Positions 46,674 to 55,905 of a DNA stretch of 64,000 nt are shown piece after piece. Source of the DNA: Klebsiella spallanzanii (GTDB lineage Bacteria > Pseudomonadota > Gammaproteobacteria > Enterobacterales > Enterobacteriaceae). The translations under genes were made by a program, and so were the position numbers. The notes under the pieces are model-generated. The model saw only the letters and a list, made by a program, of their open reading frames with translations, was not told where the DNA came from and did no database searches. Each line of letters begins with the position of its first letter. The stretch's first letter is position 1. The stretch covers positions 434,001 to 498,000 of the forward strand of contig NZ_CABGGS010000001.1 of NCBI RefSeq assembly GCF_902158555.1, written 5' to 3'.

Positions 46674-47398
46674 TGATTACCCTGAAAAACGTTTCAAAAT
46701 GGTATGGTCACTTTCAGGTGCTGACCGACTGCTCCACGGAAGTGAAAAAAGGTGAAGTTGTGGTGGTTTGCGGGCCATCTGGCTCCGGTAAATCAACGTT
46801 GATTAAAACCGTAAACGGCCTGGAGCCAATACAGCAAGGTGAAATCATCGTTGACGGTACCACGGTCAACGATAAAAAGACTAATCTGGCCAAACTGCGT
46901 TCCCGCGTTGGGATGGTATTCCAGCACTTCGAACTGTTCCCGCACCTGTCGATTATCGACAATCTTACCCTGGCGCAGGTCAAGGTGCTCAATCGCGATA
47001 AAGCCTCTTCGCGTGCAAAAGGGCTAAAACTGCTGGAACGCGTGGGGTTGTCTGCTCATGCAGAAAAATTCCCGGCTCAACTATCCGGCGGTCAACAGCA
47101 GCGCGTTGCGATTGCCAGGGCGCTGTGTATGGACCCTATCGCCATGCTTTTTGACGAACCCACCTCTGCGCTTGATCCAGAAATGATCAATGAAGTGCTG
47201 GATGTAATGGTCGAACTGGCTAATGAAGGAATGACCATGATGGTGGTGACCCACGAAATGGGCTTTGCGCGCAAAGTCGCTAACCGGGTGATCTTTATGG
47301 ATGAAGGGAAAATTGTCGAGGATGCTGATAAAGAAGCGTTCTTCGCCAACCCGCAATCCGAACGCGCTAAAGATTTTCTCGCCAAAATTCTGCACTAA
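46673..47398 (+). CDS. gltL: GltL, glutamate/aspartate ABC ATPase
   Basis: 241 residues, as in E. coli. Walker [11 protein letters not shown], signature [15 protein letters not shown], Walker [14 protein letters not shown] and the switch His in VVTHEMGFA. It energises GltJK. It is the last gene of the operon; a strong hairpin (GCGCGCACGA with TCGTGCGCGC, 47406-47430) follows it without a T tract. Confidence 0.97.
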   Translation: MITLKNVSKWYGHFQVLTDCSTEVKKGEVVVVCGPSGSGKSTLIKTVNGLEPIQQGEIIVDGTTVNDKKTNLAKLRSRVGMVFQHFELFPHLSIIDNLTLAQVKVLNRDKASSRAKGLKLLERVGLSAHAEKFPAQLSGGQQQRVAIARALCMDPIAMLFDEPTSALDPEMINEVLDVMVELANEGMTMMVVTHEMGFARKVANRVIFMDEGKIVEDADKEAFFANPQSERAKDFLAKILH

Positions 47399-47405
47399 CT
47401 TCAAC

Positions 47406-47430
47406 GGCGCGCACGACATCATCGTGCGCG
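47406..47430 (+). terminator. Hairpin after gltL
   Basis: A 10-bp perfect GC-rich stem with a five-base loop, eight bases after the gltL stop. No T run follows, so termination may be Rho-assisted. Confidence 0.5.
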
Positions 47431-47472
47431 CATTGCTGCCTGCCTTTTCCACCTCCTTATATCCAGCCGCAG

Positions 47473-47504
47473 ACTTCACAAAGTGAAGTAAAAATTTCAC
47501 AAAG
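47473..47504. promoter_or_regulatory. Candidate operator upstream of the two-partner secretion genes
   Basis: A perfect dyad ACTTCAC-AAA-GTGAAGT (47473-47489) is followed by a further TTCACAAAG (47496-47504), a direct copy of 47475-47483 exactly 21 bases away, two helical turns. It is in the 299-base AT-rich gap 47399-47697. The factor is unknown. Confidence 0.45.
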
Positions 47505-47613
47505 AATTCAGGGGACCATGAATGGATAAAGCTCCCCGGTATCGTTAGCATACAGCGTCTTGTAATAACCTTAGGGTGAAAGAATTCCTTTAAAAATAAT
47601 ATTTCAATCAACT

Positions 47614-47622
47614 TGCTATACA
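47614..47622 (+). promoter_or_regulatory. Possible extended -10 promoter for tpsB
   Basis: TG, one base, TATACA resembles an extended -10, 76 bases before the tpsB ATG. The -35 region (around 47594) is weak. Confidence 0.35.
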
Positions 47623-47697
47623 TTACGCCGTCTATCTCCCGACCGCGCATAACCATCGTTAATAACCTGACTTAGTGAAACAAACGGATATTGCTTC

Positions 47698-49368
47698 ATG
47701 TGGACTAATACCAACCGACTGGCCATTATTTTGAGTTTAAATTTGTTCACCTCTTTTACTGTCCGGGCAGGCATTGAAGCCGCAACGGTAAACCAGGTCG
47801 AACAGGATAAAGCCCGTGAAAGCGCATTAATGCCCCATCAGCAGCAATATCAATCTTCTCGTACAAATGCAAAAACGCAGACCTTAATATTTCCCGAAGA
47901 AGCGACATGCCGATATATTACGCAAGTTGATATCGAATCAGAAGATAAAGCAAAAACGTCAGCCATCATGGATAAAATCACCGCCCAGGCCATCGGCCAT
48001 TGTTTGGGCGTGGAAGGTATTCGCCTGCTGACTACCGCCTTACAGAACGAGTTAATTACGCGAGGCTATATCACTTCCCTTATCGATATTCCTTCCCAGT
48101 CATTAGACGGCGGCATTCTGAAAATAACGCTTGTTTACGGCAAAACGGGCAATATTGCTTTTGCGCCGAATAGCGCAACAACCAACCTGTGGACTTCCAT
48201 GCCAACCCATTCCGGTAAAATCCTGCGCCTTAGCGATCTTGAACAAGGAATGGCTAATTTACAGCGCCTTCCTGGCTCCAGCGCGCATATGAAACTACGG
48301 CCAGGGGAACATATCGGCGAGAGTGATATTGAAATCACCCGAGTAATGGACAAAACGTGGCAGGTTGGCGCCTGGCTTGATGATGCCGATAGCCGCGCCA
48401 GCGGGCGCTACCAGGGCGGCGGAGCGTTGTATCTTTACGATTTATCCTCATTGAACGACATTCTGTCAATATCAGCAGGCGGCGACGTCGAGTTCAATCA
48501 GCACGACGATGGCAACCACAACGGTAACCTTTACTACTCCCTGCCTTTTGGTTATTGGTCATTAAGCCTGTACGGCTCCTACAGCCAGTACCGCCAGCTG
48601 TTTAAAGGAAAATGGTCGGCTATCGACTACAAAAGTAAAAATCGTTATTACAGCGCAACCCTTAGCCGTTTGCTTTCACATACCAGACAGCAAAAAACGA
48701 CTGCCGATCTGCGCATAGCGAAAAGCAGTTCGCACTATTTTTTTGGCGGCGATGAGATTTTGGTTATGCGTAAGCAAAATCCTGTCTGGGAATTCACTCT
48801 GCGCCATCAGCACTATTTCAACAATAAAGTTATCGATGCCAGCGTGGGCGTTCAGCGTAGCCTGCCATGGCTCAGTTCCACGTCTACGCCGGAGGAAAAA
48901 GCCCGTTTATATAGCCGCCATTCACGCGTTATACATGCCGATGTTCAGGCAATAGCGCAGTTTGCCGCGACTGGCGATAAATTTAGCTGGATGCCGCGTT
49001 TCCACGCTCAGTTCAGTCCCGATGTATTATCTTCGGACAACCAGTTGAATATTGGCAATCGCTGGACAGTCCGTGGTTTTGATGGTGAAAATACGCTTTC
49101 CGCAAATCAGGGATGGTACTGGCGCAATGATTTCGTCTGGAATATACCATCCTACGAGCGACAGCTATATTTTGGCCTCGATGTCGGCAGAATAATTGGC
49201 AGCGAACGCTTACAGAAAGGAAAAACGCTCTCTGGCGCAGCAGGCGGAATTCGCGGGGAAATATGGTCAACGCAATACGATTTTTTCGTTAGCACACCTA
49301 TCAGTAAGCCAGATGACTTTCATAGCGATGCCATGAATATGGGTTTTTCATTACAGTGGAGGTATTAA
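47698..49368 (+). CDS. TpsB, two-partner secretion outer-membrane transporter (ShlB/FhaC family)
   Basis: 556 residues. A signal peptide (NRLAIILSLNLFTSFTVRA) is followed by a Gln/Ala-rich helix (about 28-55), POTRA repeats (from about 65, CRYITQVDIE to ITLVYGKTG) and a C-terminal 16-strand Omp85-type barrel ending in aromatic Tyr. The loop-6 motif VRGF is at 458-461 in TVRGFDGENT. It would thread the neighbouring TpsA across the outer membrane. Only 63 bases separate it from tpsA. E. coli K-12 has rihA at this site, so the pair is probably an insertion. Confidence 0.92.
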   Translation: MWTNTNRLAIILSLNLFTSFTVRAGIEAATVNQVEQDKARESALMPHQQQYQSSRTNAKTQTLIFPEEATCRYITQVDIESEDKAKTSAIMDKITAQAIGHCLGVEGIRLLTTALQNELITRGYITSLIDIPSQSLDGGILKITLVYGKTGNIAFAPNSATTNLWTSMPTHSGKILRLSDLEQGMANLQRLPGSSAHMKLRPGEHIGESDIEITRVMDKTWQVGAWLDDADSRASGRYQGGGALYLYDLSSLNDILSISAGGDVEFNQHDDGNHNGNLYYSLPFGYWSLSLYGSYSQYRQLFKGKWSAIDYKSKNRYYSATLSRLLSHTRQQKTTADLRIAKSSSHYFFGGDEILVMRKQNPVWEFTLRHQHYFNNKVIDASVGVQRSLPWLSSTSTPEEKARLYSRHSRVIHADVQAIAQFAATGDKFSWMPRFHAQFSPDVLSSDNQLNIGNRWTVRGFDGENTLSANQGWYWRNDFVWNIPSYERQLYFGLDVGRIIGSERLQKGKTLSGAAGGIRGEIWSTQYDFFVSTPISKPDDFHSDAMNMGFSLQWRY

Positions 49369-49431
49369 TTTTTTATCAGTGCATTACAACCATTTACTAA
49401 TCCATTTTCTATATTTAAAGGAATAAACTAC

Positions 49432-51210
49432 ATGTTTAAATTCAAATTTTCATACATTGCGTTAGCGACAGCGCTAAGCTCATCCGTTGTTTATGCAGAC
49501 CCGGCAAGCTATACACATAAATCAGGTACAACGGTTATCGATATTGAAGCCCCTAATGCCGCAGGCGTATCGCATAACTTATATCGCGAATTTAACGTCG
49601 GCTCTAATGGCACCATTTTGAATAACAGCGCTGACGACGTTAAAGATAGCAGCCACGGCAATATTGCCAGAAATAACAATCTAACCAACGGTAGCGCCTC
49701 CGTTATTTTAAATGAAGTTACCTCCAATAAAATGAGTAACCTGCAGGGTTTTATTGAAGTTAACGGGCAAAAAGCCGATGTCGTTATCGCCAACACCAAC
49801 GGTATCACCTGCTCCGGGTGCAGCTTTATCAACACCAATAAAGCGGTACTCACCACAGGACAGGTCAATCTCGGAGATACCGGAGCTATTGATAGCTACA
49901 CGGTCACGCAAGGCCAAATCACTATCAGTGACAAAGGTATGGATGCATCCACTAACTATGCAGCACTGCTCGCTGACGCTATTGCGATTAACGGCTCCAT
50001 GACCGCTGCCAATACCATACTCGGCGCGGGTAACTTCACCTTTGACAACAATACCGGAAAGCTGACCAGCCATGAGAAAAAGGCTACGGCTATGCAGATG
50101 CTAATACCAGAATATAGCATTGATATCAGTAACCTGGGCGGAATCAAGGCCAATAGCATCAGCATGATCGGTAATAACTTAGGCTTCGGCGTGCGTAATA
50201 AAGGTACTATTACCTCAAACACGACTCTCGCCATGACCAGCTATGGCTCATTGATTAATGAAGGTTCAATCGCCGGGAACGGCTACATAGCGCAGATGGT
50301 ATCAGCTGGTGAGATGAAAAATACGGGTACGATTAATAACAAAGCCCTCGCCACACAGCTGACCAGTTTGAGCAACTTGACCAATGAAGGAACTATTTCC
50401 AGCAGCCAGCAGCTTATCGTTAACGCATCCGGTAGCCTCGTTAACACAAATACCATTAACGGTACTAAGGCATTATCCGTAGTCAGCGGAGGCAATATCA
50501 CCACCCGCAGTGGCTCATCAATTACTTCCGATGGTCAGTTAGCGGTTTCCGCCCAGAATATTAACAACGGTGGTTCAATACGGGGCGATGTCACGAATGT
50601 CGCGTTTAGCGGCGATAGCCTCAGCGTCACCGGTGAGCTACGGGGCAACTCCAGCCTGACCGTGAAATCAGAGAAGGATCAGAACACCAGTTCAGGTAAG
50701 ATATTTAACTCAGGACGAATTTCCGGTAGCGACGTAACGCTTGTCACTAACGGCAACGTAGTCCAGGAAGGTAACCTTATAGGTACAAATTCGCTTTTGA
50801 TTAAAAGTAATTCCTTAGACAATATTTACTATGTTTATGGGAATGCCCTGAATATTGAAAGTAACTACGTGCGTAATTTAGCGACAATCGATGGATATAC
50901 CACCAGCATCACCGCGAAAAATGGCATTCATAACCAAGGCCAAATTTCTTCGAGCGGGGATATGACCCTGGATACGCAATATAATGCGGATATCGCAAAC
51001 TATAACATCATTAAAGCTAATGGCACCCTGACTGTGACCACCAGGAATGTCAAAAATGGCGGCTACAGCTGCGGCTTTCTTGGTCTTGCAACTTGCGGCA
51101 TAGGCTCTATTTCAGCTAATAAACTGGTCCTCAACTCTTCTCACAATTATGCTTCTGGGATGGGTGGTCACCAGCAATATAAATATGCCGAAATAAATAC
51201 CAAGCGTTAA
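49432..51210 (+). CDS. Short TpsA exoprotein with filamentous-hemagglutinin-type TPS domain
   Basis: 592 residues. The signal peptide (YIALATALSSSVVYA, cleaved before DPASY) leads to a TPS secretion domain (about 24-260) with VILNEVTS, GFIEVNGQKADVVIAN and the paired cysteines CSGC (127-130). The usual NPNL and NPNGI signatures read NNNL (81-84) and NTNGI (121-125). The remainder is beta-helix-like repeats rich in Asn, Gly, Ser and Thr (NEGTISSS, NTGTINN). Cys547 and Cys555 are near the end. It is very short for the family, has no VENN or toxin domain and no immunity gene. Secreted beta-helix adhesin is the best guess. Confidence 0.85.
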   Translation: MFKFKFSYIALATALSSSVVYADPASYTHKSGTTVIDIEAPNAAGVSHNLYREFNVGSNGTILNNSADDVKDSSHGNIARNNNLTNGSASVILNEVTSNKMSNLQGFIEVNGQKADVVIANTNGITCSGCSFINTNKAVLTTGQVNLGDTGAIDSYTVTQGQITISDKGMDASTNYAALLADAIAINGSMTAANTILGAGNFTFDNNTGKLTSHEKKATAMQMLIPEYSIDISNLGGIKANSISMIGNNLGFGVRNKGTITSNTTLAMTSYGSLINEGSIAGNGYIAQMVSAGEMKNTGTINNKALATQLTSLSNLTNEGTISSSQQLIVNASGSLVNTNTINGTKALSVVSGGNITTRSGSSITSDGQLAVSAQNINNGGSIRGDVTNVAFSGDSLSVTGELRGNSSLTVKSEKDQNTSSGKIFNSGRISGSDVTLVTNGNVVQEGNLIGTNSLLIKSNSLDNIYYVYGNALNIESNYVRNLATIDGYTTSITAKNGIHNQGQISSSGDMTLDTQYNADIANYNIIKANGTLTVTTRNVKNGGYSCGFLGLATCGIGSISANKLVLNSSHNYASGMGGHQQYKYAEINTKR

Positions 51211-51216
51211 AAATAC

Positions 51217-51242
51217 GCGATGCGCTGGCATCAGCGCATCGC
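51217..51242 (+). terminator. Hairpin after tpsA
   Basis: An 11-bp perfect stem (GCGATGCGCTG with CAGCGCATCGC) and four-base loop lies seven bases after the tpsA stop. TTATGG follows instead of a T run. It probably ends the tps operon before hscC. Confidence 0.65.
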
Positions 51243-51422
51243 TTATGGCCGTTTGAAGCGGACAAAAAATGCACATAAACCAGGCGTCGTGGAAACTGGC
51301 GTTTTTCCAGGCAAACCAGGGCGTCAGCTTCTGTTCTGAACATCTTAATTTGATAAAGATCACGATATATAAACACAGTCCCCTTATTCTGTTACTTCCT
51401 CTCCTTTACATCGACAAGCGCA

Positions 51423-53105
51423 ATGGATAATGCAAATCTCGCTATTGGTATCGATCTTGGAACAACCAATAGTTTAATCGCCGTCTGGCAAGATGGCGCC
51501 GCACAGCTCATCCCAAATAAATTTGGCCAATATTTAACGCCATCAATTATTAGTCTTGATGATAACAATCAAATTCTGGTAGGAAAACCGGCTGCCTCTC
51601 GTAAAACTTCCCATCCTGATAAAACAGCAGCATTATTTAAACGGGCTATGGGAAGTAATACACACTGGCAGCTCGGTAGTGAATCCTTTTCCGCGCCAGA
51701 ATTATCTTCGTTAGTATTGCGTTCATTAAAAGAGGATGCAGAAGAGTATCTGCAACAAGCTATTTATGATGTAGTCATCTCAGTCCCTGCTTACTTTAGC
51801 GATGAGCAGCGAAAACATACGCGATTAGCGGCCGAACTGGCAGGCCTGAATGCGGTGCGATTGATAAATGAGCCAACTGCCGCAGCCATAGCTTACGGGT
51901 TACATACTAGACAGAATACGCGTTCACTTATCTTCGACCTTGGCGGCGGCACCTTTGATGTAACGGTGCTGGAATACGCCTTTCCAGTGATTGAGGTCCG
52001 CGCTTCTGCTGGTGATAATTACCTTGGCGGAGAAGACTTTACCCGCCTGCTGCTGGAAGATGCACTAAAACGCTGGCAACTGGCTCCATTACAGATCAGC
52101 CGCAATGCTCTCTCTGCGCTCTATAACCAGCTAGAAAGCGCAAAATGTAGAGGGCAGTTACCACTCAGTTGCGCGTGGCAACATCAGGAACGATTGCTGG
52201 AAATCAGCTGGCACGAAGATGAACTGGAAGCGTTATGGTTACCGCTGCTTAATCGTCTTCGCGCTCCCATTGAGCAAGCGCTTAGAGATTCGCTACTGGC
52301 TCCCGAGCAAATAGATAGCCTGGTGCTGGTCGGCGGCGCGTCCCAGCACACGCTGGCGCAGCGTATCGCCGTGCGCCTGTTCGGCAAAATGCCGTATAAA
52401 AATTACGATCCGAGCACTATCGTAGCTCTGGGAGCCGCAACGCAGGCCGCCTGTCGCCTGCGCCATGAAGATATTGAAGAGGTGATCCTCACCGACGTCT
52501 GCCCCTATACGCTAGGCGTGGAAGTTTGCTCACAGAACGTAGACGGTATCTTTTCGCCGATTATCGAGCGCAATACCACTGTCCCCGTGTCAAAAGTTGA
52601 AACGTACTCCACCCTCCACCCGGAACAGAGCAAAATCGATATCAATATCTATCAAGGGGAAAGCCATAAAGTTAAGAACAATATTCTCGTCGACAGCCTG
52701 ACCATTGAACTCGTACAAACCGGAACGATTCAGTCATTGGACGTTCGCTTTAGCTATGATATCAACGGCCTGCTGGAAGTAGACGTTATCTTTCCCGATT
52801 CCGGCCAGCGCATCTCTAAAGTCATCAACCGCAGCCCTCTCCAGCTCAGTCAGTCGCAAATTGAAGCCAGCCGCACGCGGCTGGAGGCGTTAAAAATCTG
52901 CCCCAGAGACATGCTGATTAACAGAACCTTTAAAGCGCAGCTTGAAGAGAAATGGTCTCGAGCGCTAAGCGATGAACGACAGTGGATTGGGCGTATCATT
53001 ATCGAGTTTGAAAACGCACTGCGGGAAAACGATGCGCAGGCCGCCGACAAAATACGCCGAGAGGCCTGCGATACGCTTCATATCGTGCTCCACGATAATC
53101 CGTAG
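51423..53105 (+). CDS. hscC: HscC, specialised Hsp70 chaperone
   Basis: 560 residues (E. coli 556). The ATPase domain has phosphate loops GIDLGTTNSLIAVW and IFDLGGGTFDVTVLEY and the adenosine motif LVLVGGASQHTLAQR. The shortened substrate domain (from about 380) begins YTLGVEV. HscC works with the J-proteins DjlB/DjlC rather than DnaJ; one such gene is convergent with it and ends one base away, with no room for a terminator between them. Confidence 0.94.
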   Translation: MDNANLAIGIDLGTTNSLIAVWQDGAAQLIPNKFGQYLTPSIISLDDNNQILVGKPAASRKTSHPDKTAALFKRAMGSNTHWQLGSESFSAPELSSLVLRSLKEDAEEYLQQAIYDVVISVPAYFSDEQRKHTRLAAELAGLNAVRLINEPTAAAIAYGLHTRQNTRSLIFDLGGGTFDVTVLEYAFPVIEVRASAGDNYLGGEDFTRLLLEDALKRWQLAPLQISRNALSALYNQLESAKCRGQLPLSCAWQHQERLLEISWHEDELEALWLPLLNRLRAPIEQALRDSLLAPEQIDSLVLVGGASQHTLAQRIAVRLFGKMPYKNYDPSTIVALGAATQAACRLRHEDIEEVILTDVCPYTLGVEVCSQNVDGIFSPIIERNTTVPVSKVETYSTLHPEQSKIDINIYQGESHKVKNNILVDSLTIELVQTGTIQSLDVRFSYDINGLLEVDVIFPDSGQRISKVINRSPLQLSQSQIEASRTRLEALKICPRDMLINRTFKAQLEEKWSRALSDERQWIGRIIIEFENALRENDAQAADKIRREACDTLHIVLHDNP

Positions 53106-53106
53106 T

Positions 53107-54525
53107 TTATCTAAAAAGGAGCAGTAATTTGGCAAGAAAGCCGCCGATGATGAAAATATAGAAGATGATTTTAAGCGCGTGCAGGATGCCGCCCCCCGGC
53201 GTCTTGCCGCTCTCATTCGCTTCGACTTCTGCGGTTTCATTCAACTCCTCAAGTTGATCCGGTTGTGTCGCGGTCAGCGAATCAATAATCAATATTTCTA
53301 ATGGGCAGGCATCATCCGCCGTGAGTCGTTGCATTAACGGCAGAAGCTGGGAGGATTTCGGTGCCTTCCCACTCGCCAGACATTCGGCAACCTGATAAAT
53401 CGGCCAGCGCGGATGCTGATGGTGCTCTTTTCCCATTGCCGGAGCGGCTTTGTTCAGCCGATGAGCGACAAAACAACGCCCCAGCGGCAGCAACCCTCCG
53501 CTGTGCAATGCCTCCGCCCAAAGCAGGCGCGTACGCGCACTATTGCCGGGGAAAACAGGCAGAGGCTTACCCTCACTATCGCGTTGTTCATGTTTCTCCA
53601 GCACGAACACCACCAGCGGATAATCATCAGGACGATTCCGACGGCACCACTGCAGCAGCAGGCTTCCCACCTGTGTGGACGGTTCATGCTTCCATAAAGC
53701 GCAAAGTTCGGGCAGCAGGGTATCGCCTTCGCCACAATAAACGCGCTGAGCATATTCATAATATTGCGGGCTTGTGTTATCCGGTTCGGCTTCCTGCCAC
53801 GCTTGCGCAACGGGAATGAGCTCAGGGATCCCCCATTGTAGCGAGCTGTACCAGCGCAGAAAACGTCGCTGAAACAGCAGATCCGCCGGTACCACCATGG
53901 CACCATGCTGATTGATAAACTGGGAAAAAAACGATGGATGATTGAAAAAAGAGCCTTCGAGGGCACTATAAAATGCGATCGTCTGATTTTGCATTTCCGC
54001 TGGTAAATTTTGCAACAGGGAGTAATCGAACAAATCACCACGTCGAATAGTTTGGATAAAACTGTCCAGCGCTTCACTATCAACCGCTTCGCCGCCGTCC
54101 CCCCGTTCCCAGCTTAGCCGCTCCGCCAGCAGCCTCAGACAGGTATATGAAACGGGCCAGGCCTCCTCGGCAATGGCATACAGCGGCCAGCGTAATCTCT
54201 CCACTTGCTTAATCGACAGCGTATTGATTTTATGGATAAAAACCTGCCAGGCTTCTGGTTGAAAGCGTCTTTCATCGCTGGCCAGCAAATCGCTAAAGGC
54301 TTCCAGAATCTCATTCACCTCCCGCGTATTCTCATCCAGCGCCACCACCGGCGAAGCTGGCTTTTTAGCCTCCTGCAACGCGCTTTCGTAAGCCTGACGC
54401 AGCGCTTTGAACCCTTGAGGATCGCTTTCCGGATGGAAAGACGGCAACAATGCCAGATAGGTTCGGCGAATAGCTTCCGCATCGTTGGTATACTCGATGC
54501 CAAGAACTTCCCAACATGTTTTCAT
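53107..54525 (-). CDS. djlC: DjlC-like J-domain protein, HscC partner
   Basis: 472 residues (E. coli DjlC about 480). An N-terminal J-domain (about 1-50; WEVLGIEYTNDAEAIRRTY) carries HPE (31-33) where HPD is the rule. A long helical middle and a C-terminal membrane helix (about 448-470) follow, so it is probably tail-anchored in the inner membrane with the J-domain in the cytosol. It is the probable cochaperone for HscC. Its ATG overlaps the ybeU-like stop by four bases. DjlB is the alternative name; only one copy is present here. Confidence 0.82.
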   Translation of the reverse strand: MKTCWEVLGIEYTNDAEAIRRTYLALLPSFHPESDPQGFKALRQAYESALQEAKKPASPVVALDENTREVNEILEAFSDLLASDERRFQPEAWQVFIHKINTLSIKQVERLRWPLYAIAEEAWPVSYTCLRLLAERLSWERGDGGEAVDSEALDSFIQTIRRGDLFDYSLLQNLPAEMQNQTIAFYSALEGSFFNHPSFFSQFINQHGAMVVPADLLFQRRFLRWYSSLQWGIPELIPVAQAWQEAEPDNTSPQYYEYAQRVYCGEGDTLLPELCALWKHEPSTQVGSLLLQWCRRNRPDDYPLVVFVLEKHEQRDSEGKPLPVFPGNSARTRLLWAEALHSGGLLPLGRCFVAHRLNKAAPAMGKEHHQHPRWPIYQVAECLASGKAPKSSQLLPLMQRLTADDACPLEILIIDSLTATQPDQLEELNETAEVEANESGKTPGGGILHALKIIFYIFIIGGFLAKLLLLFR

Positions 54526-55229
54526 AGATCGCTAACGTCCTTGAGCGTTTCCGGGCATTCGGGGTAATCACCTAATGGCCGCCACGGCAGAGTGGCATAA
54601 AAGCTATCTTCCTGAGACACCAGGTCGCGGAACATTCTCTCGCCTGATTTGTCATATTCTTTTTGCGCCAGAAAGATTTGCAATTGCTTCAGGTCGCCAT
54701 CATCCGGCGACTGCCAGTAAAGTCGTCCAAGAGAATAGGCGGCATAATATTGCACCCAGCCGCTATAGAAATGCAGCGCCCGCAGATGCACCCGCGATTG
54801 CAGCCACAGGCTCTCCTCTTCCGTTAGCCATTTATTCAGTACGCCCACTCGGCACAAAAATCCCATACGAACATAATCCCAGGCGCGTATTCCACCTTCG
54901 CCGCAGCACATCGCCGTATCGGCGGCAAACTGGGCATAGGCGCGGCCTTTGTCGCCACAAGCATTCAACAGCCCCTGCCACTCCTGCGGCGAAAAACGAA
55001 ACCAGTTGTAATAAAACTCGGCCAGGTGCGTCGCATGACCATCATCGGTCATGCGATAAACGGTCTGAATCAATTCATCGCGATTTTCAATTCCCCAGGA
55101 TGAAGCAAGATCAAAAAAATTCATTCCCTCATACATCTTTGGAGAAGAGTGCGATGGCGCACAATCGTGATTTAAAATTTCCATTGGCGTGGAAAGAGCA
55201 AATAATAAATATTGATCATCTTTAGTCAT
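54522..55229 (-). CDS. ybeU: YbeU/YbeR-family protein (DUF1266)
   Basis: 235 residues, the length of E. coli YbeU and YbeR. A helical, soluble protein with conserved AWDYVRMGFLCRVGVLNKWL and LGRLYWQSP. Function is unknown. It is translationally coupled to the downstream J-protein gene (ATGA overlap), implying a role with the HscC chaperone system. E. coli has both ybeR and ybeU here; position next to djlC favours ybeU. Confidence 0.8.
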   Translation of the reverse strand: MTKDDQYLLFALSTPMEILNHDCAPSHSSPKMYEGMNFFDLASSWGIENRDELIQTVYRMTDDGHATHLAEFYYNWFRFSPQEWQGLLNACGDKGRAYAQFAADTAMCCGEGGIRAWDYVRMGFLCRVGVLNKWLTEEESLWLQSRVHLRALHFYSGWVQYYAAYSLGRLYWQSPDDGDLKQLQIFLAQKEYDKSGERMFRDLVSQEDSFYATLPWRPLGDYPECPETLKDVSDL

Positions 55230-55386
55230 AAAGCAGCATCCATTGCTATCAACTTATGTGATGTTTGATAATGATAAAGGATTGAGTATAAAGCCAGTGG
55301 AGATAAAAAGGATGGACGGCATATTCTTAAAATGAAAGCCAACATATTTATGAAATTTATATGACTTCCCAAATTATATTTAACCA

Positions 55387-55415
55387 GGCCCGATGCAATA
55401 AATACGCACCGGGCC
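55387..55415 (-). terminator. Hairpin after ybeL
   Basis: A 10-base inverted repeat (GGCCCGATGC with GCACCGGGCC, one mismatch-type pair) lies eight bases after the ybeL stop on the minus strand, in the 193-base gap before the ybeU-like gene. Confidence 0.6.
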
Positions 55416-55422
55416 TTATTTA

Positions 55423-55905
55423 TTAGGGCTCGAATGGCCGACGCTGGAACTGATCGTGCCCACATTTTGGACAACGCGGCAGCACGTCCGGGGTATAAAC
55501 AGGCAGATGGTAATGGCACTTCTCACATACCAGATTACCAAGCCCCACCACTTCACCACTGTGATAAACGCCGTGGTGGCTGAGATCCTGGAACACCTCC
55601 CGCCACTCAAGCTGGGTTTTGTCGGTGATATCCGCTAACTCCTGCCACAGACTCTCTTTGATCACTCGCATAAAAACACTATCGGTGAGCTCATCCTGGC
55701 TCTCTTCATAGCTGAGCGCAAACTCCTCAAGATCGCGTCTGACAGCACGAATAACGTTCTCGATTTCACTCTGCGTTAACTCGCCGGACTGGCTAATCTT
55801 GACCCTGGCCTGCTCCACCAGCGCGTCAATATCGCGTTCTCCATTGCGTAACCGCTCGCTGAGAGTTGACACCAGCTCTCGGTAGAATTGAGCAACCTTG
55901 TTCAT
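55423..55905 (-). CDS. ybeL: YbeL, DUF1451 zinc-ribbon protein
   Basis: 160 residues, as in E. coli. Helical N-terminal two thirds (VAQFYRELVSTLSERLRNGE) and a C-terminal zinc ribbon with CEKC and CPKCGH (about 125-150). Function is unknown. It is divergent from leuS across 226 bases. The E. coli genes ybeQ, ybeR, djlB and ybeT that lie between ybeL and ybeU are absent here. Confidence 0.94.
   Translation of the reverse strand: MNKVAQFYRELVSTLSERLRNGERDIDALVEQARVKISQSGELTQSEIENVIRAVRRDLEEFALSYEESQDELTDSVFMRVIKESLWQELADITDKTQLEWREVFQDLSHHGVYHSGEVVGLGNLVCEKCHYHLPVYTPDVLPRCPKCGHDQFQRRPFEP

Noticed and set aside
49432-51210. Contact-dependent inhibition (CdiA) toxin
   Set aside because: The protein is far too short, lacks a VENN motif and toxin tip, and no immunity gene follows.
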